From positions 1-8,910 of the forward strand of contig JAFYZE010000216.1 of NCBI GenBank assembly GCA_017548805.1: 8,910 bases of DNA, given 5' to 3'. This DNA is from Bacteroidales bacterium. GTDB taxonomy: Bacteria; Bacteroidota; Bacteroidia; Bacteroidales; UBA932. This document shows positions 8,201 to 8,910 of the stretch, piece after piece; positions within the stretch are counted from its first letter, which is position 1; the number at the start of each line of letters is the position of its first letter. A model generated the notes under the pieces. It was not told the origin of the DNA. It did no database searches and saw nothing but the letters and a program-made list of their open reading frames with translations. The translations under genes were made by a program, and so were the position numbers.

Positions 8201-8231
8201 CCAGCGAGAGGAACAAGTTTTTCATGTTCAT
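5214..8231 (-). CDS. Outer-membrane beta-barrel, TonB-dependent-receptor-like protein with Gly-rich tail
   Basis: Probable outer-membrane protein of the Bacteroidetes TonB-receptor-like class (OMP_b-brl_3 type); substrate unknown. 1005 aa. A signal peptide (1-21, cleavage likely before QNW) is followed by an Asn/Gln/Gly-rich stretch (22-47), a carboxypeptidase-regulatory-like beta-sandwich (about 48-145, ending near the hallmark F.I.N and GY.), a plug-like region (about 165-260, with DILEQMPGVEV and VYIDGALLFGDAP), then a long barrel rich in alternating aromatic, Asn and Ser strands. The last strand, YVMLTLAYRFN, is followed by 45 extra residues (961-1005) made almost wholly of Gly, Pro, Arg and Phe. 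No TonB box is obvious. No SusD-like partner adjoins it, so it is not a standard SusC. A second in-frame ATG at 8225 is an alternative start. It has its own -7 box, and its stop overlaps the recJ stop region tail to tail. Confidence 0.88.
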   Translation of the reverse strand: MNMKNLFLSLALMTISILTSAQNWGGNRGGNNNQAMNALQQRNWNQQAILTGNVYLTDDDTGQQPGAGVTVIVVSDRGENEKKDTTFAVSGANGTFTIRNLRPGNAQVTFSMLGYKEQTNSITLVSGQNRVIANLNAENILLEGAVVRDIANPVSIKEDTIAFHAAAVKLNAGEMAIDILEQMPGVEVTDNGVTVLNEDVSTVYIDGALLFGDAPMAALNNLRAEEVVTIKSYQEYENKDPRHKISKNESKRRVLDIETKTKPNMVTNGNFLIGGGYDTDTTFHKFRYTVGGDINFSSEKLQMEGSFNLNNINNRNNRRRGNTFRSAGGGGSADLKAQMASVSINRRWMSSEARNFVLGSIGASYEYNSRYNVSESRSERIYFPNDQYYYRRNATSSLSTTDNGSHRFSVNARKALADGQVRVNATLNLTDNGSTSISSDYNYQDDLPRQGSSSSTIRNTDGISYNIGGNINKGFNNKFRLAGSMSINNSKNEGISTKVDTTTSTITVTVLDIDTGTESRSMNAQASAAYELSERSTIGIAYGYSNNKSNTVQWAYDVTNPAASVIDSVNTYNRINDNYTNTVSATFRTTFANDEVILSANLDYRMTGLNRGDAFPEEEPIYSRTFSAFIPTLQIGNNSQMNHWQFNWSTSTNTPSIDQLRPRVDNSNLYSISAGNPDLKASKSNAFRFNYSTVLGKAARNALLGQSLDGNRQGGGWGINSNLTTFSINGSFSAGKDPIVSRRTYYAKETYLPKYNYTVPAQASFTSYENASSNYNANLSVNFGFPIKAIGCIFNTGINGSWDKSPSYVNDGLIYTQNMRPGLSLGIRSNFSRDIRFNINGNGSYVRSWNSSGSSTEYFSEAIRAGFELNNLFKVMYLGGNYTKTFMQGVEYAAVNDNILDLNGGFRFGPRNNVELSFTVHDLFNKTMGFSTSMTDDYVNNRWTHNFGRYVMLTLAYRFNSMGGGTGGGPGGPGGPRGGRGGFGGPGGGRGGFGGPGGGGPGRFR
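5248..5307 (-). repeat. Two 30-bp tandem repeats encoding GGRGGFGGPG
   Basis: Units 5248-5277 and 5278-5307 match at 26 of 30 positions and each encodes the decapeptide GGRGGFGGPG in the C-terminal tail of the outer-membrane protein. Three of the four differences are silent or nearly so at the Gly/Arg codons, so the peptide is kept while the DNA drifts. Flanking sequence is further Gly/Pro codons. Copy number could vary by slippage. Confidence 0.85.
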
Positions 8232-8256
8232 TTGCGGGGAATCTTAAGTTCGGGTA

Positions 8257-8264
8257 CAAAGATA
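8257..8264 (-). promoter_or_regulatory. Bacteroidetes-type -7 box for the outer-membrane protein gene
   Basis: On the minus strand this reads TATCTTTG, a perfect TAnnTTTG match in the 59-bp AT-rich gap between the shikimate kinase stop and the receptor ATG. Transcription would start near 8248-8253, leaving a leader of about 20 nt. A T-run sits about 20 bp upstream but no exact TTG -33. The box suggests the receptor is transcribed separately from aroK; no hairpin terminator for aroK is visible in the gap. Confidence 0.65.
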
Positions 8265-8290
8265 GTTAAAAATCCGTAAAAATCAGAACA

Positions 8291-8910
8291 TTATGTGATC
8301 AGGTTGGCAATGATGCCAGCCGTCTGCATGGGTGATATGCTGTCGATATCGATGATGAAATCGGCCGCGGCGGTGTAGAGCGGCGTGCGCTCGGCCAGCA
8401 TGGCCTCGAAGCCGCCGTCCTTCAGCAGCGGCCGGTGGCTCTGGTCACCGCCAAGGTGCAGCTTCAGCGTCTCCACGGTCGCCCTCAGGAAAATGCATGT
8501 GCAGTGCTCCTTGATCATCGCCGCATTCTCCGGCCTCAGTATCGTCCCTCCTCCCAGTGACAATATAAGGTCGTTGTGTGAAGCCATGTTTTTGTCCGGG
8601 AAGTTCCCCCTCGGAAACTGTGCCACCCTCGGCAACATAAGAGGGGGGGACCCAAGCTTGCTTGGGGGGGGTCCTGCGGAGCAGGACGTTTCAGAGGAGG
8701 AACTTCCCGGACCCATAAGAAGTTCAGCCAGCGCTTTGGATTCGAGGTCGCGGAAGGCCTTTTCGCCCTGCTCGGCGAAAATGTCGGCGATGGATTTCCC
8801 GGCCTTGTCGACGATATACTTGTCGAGGTCGACGAGCGGCATGCGCAGCAGCACCGAGAGCTCCCTCCCGACGCTGCTCTTGCCGCAACCCATGAAACCG
8901 GTCAGCGCAA
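8291..8910 (-). CDS. aroK: Shikimate kinase, 5' end off the window, with in-frame 43-codon insertion
   Basis: Phosphorylates shikimate at the 3-OH with ATP, the fifth step of chorismate synthesis. The frame is open to the right edge (ALTGF precedes the first visible Met at 8893). That Met lies inside the Walker A motif GFMGCGKS, so the true start is outside the window. Numbering from the 8893 Met, further motifs are VDLDKY (21-26, two shikimate/metal Asp), FRDLE (47-51, shikimate-binding Arg48), LGGG (113-116), the lid HRPLL (153-157, Arg154) and AERTPLY (167-173, Arg169). All key residues are present. Residues 61-103 (Ser/Pro/Gly-rich) are extra: they separate LAELLM from ASHNDLILSLGGG, and deleting them gives a kinase of normal size, about 165-170 aa. 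The insert lies between the helix after FRDLE and the GGG strand, plausibly a surface loop, so the enzyme may still fold. The stop at 8291 is 59 bp before the next gene. Confidence 0.94.
   Translation of the reverse strand, partial: ALTGFMGCGKSSVGRELSVLLRMPLVDLDKYIVDKAGKSIADIFAEQGEKAFRDLESKALAELLMGPGSSSSETSCSAGPPPSKLGSPPLMLPRVAQFPRGNFPDKNMASHNDLILSLGGGTILRPENAAMIKEHCTCIFLRATVETLKLHLGGDQSHRPLLKDGGFEAMLAERTPLYTAAADFIIDIDSISPMQTAGIIANLIT
8584..8716 (-). mobile_element. 125-bp palindromic element with 4-bp target duplication inside aroK
   Basis: The element proper is 8588-8712, flanked by the direct repeat CCAT (8584-8587 and 8713-8716). Element plus one repeat is 129 bp, exactly 43 codons, so the frame is kept; precise removal restores LLMASHNDLILSLGGG. 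Its ends form an inverted repeat of 25 nt matching at 23 positions (8594-8618 with 8688-8712, beginning GTCCGGGAAGTTCC). Inside lie two perfect 7-bp hairpins, CCCAAGC/GCTTGGG (8651-8666) and GTCCTGC/GCAGGAC (8671-8687), a G7 tract (8643-8649) and a G8 tract (8664-8671). It encodes no transposase, so it would depend on an enzyme supplied elsewhere. It shares part order and short sequence blocks with the element in the RNA methyltransferase gene. The insertion reading follows from the sequence; mobility is inferred. Confidence 0.78.

Noticed and set aside
7014..8279. Plus-strand open frame of 421 codons opposite the outer-membrane protein N-terminal half
   Set aside because: It runs through the signal peptide and promoter of the minus-strand gene and has no recognisable domain; an antisense shadow.
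8584..8716. Insertion sequence with its own transposase
   Set aside because: At 125 bp there is no room for a transposase and no such gene occurs in the window; a non-autonomous element is the only supported reading.
8291..8893. Shikimate kinase starting at the Met at 8893
   Set aside because: That Met is the third residue of the Walker A motif GFMGCGKS; the frame is open to the window edge and the real start must lie outside.

Overview
The window looks like a chromosomal segment of a fairly GC-rich member of the Bacteroidales. The signs are: every promoter-like sequence in a short AT-rich gap fits the Bacteroidetes -7 box TAnnTTTG; Shine-Dalgarno sequences are not evident; LysS and RecJ resemble remembered Bacteroides proteins closely; and there is a Bacteroidetes-type outer-membrane beta-barrel receptor with a carboxypeptidase-regulatory-like N-terminus. 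Genus is not resolvable from the sequence alone.

Layout, left to right. Positions 1-3363 hold a minus-strand cluster read lysS -> SpoU/TrmH-family RNA methyltransferase -> aroE (3' end cut by the window edge). Its genes overlap by 4 bp (GTGA) and 8 bp (ATGCCTGA), so they are probably one translationally coupled operon. A 124-bp AT-rich divergent intergenic region (3364-3487) carries the lysS and recJ promoters. recJ (3488-5221, plus) converges with a large outer-membrane beta-barrel protein gene (5214-8231, minus), and the two 3' ends overlap by 8 bp. A 59-bp gap with a good promoter separates that gene from a shikimate kinase gene (8291-8910, minus), whose 5' end lies off the right edge. No tRNA, rRNA, CRISPR array or transposase gene was seen, and no gene-free stretch exceeds 300 bp.

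The genes are mostly housekeeping: translation (lysS, RNA 2'-O-methylation), DNA repair (recJ) and two steps of the shikimate pathway (aroE and aroK, at opposite ends and not in the same operon), plus one envelope receptor.

The most notable content is inside two of these genes. The shikimate kinase has an extra 43-codon in-frame segment that is a 125-bp palindromic element flanked by a 4-bp direct repeat; removing the element and one repeat restores a normal-looking kinase. The RNA methyltransferase has an extra segment of about 59 codons in the middle of its N-terminal domain. That segment has the same architecture (long imperfect inverted repeat, a GGAC/GTCC hairpin, a CCCAA/TTGGG hairpin flanked by C-runs, and a shared GAGG...GGC...AC.GTTT block), in the same orientation but a different reading frame. 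I interpret both as members of one family of small non-autonomous palindromic elements that insert into protein-coding genes and are translated, analogous to Rickettsia palindromic elements.
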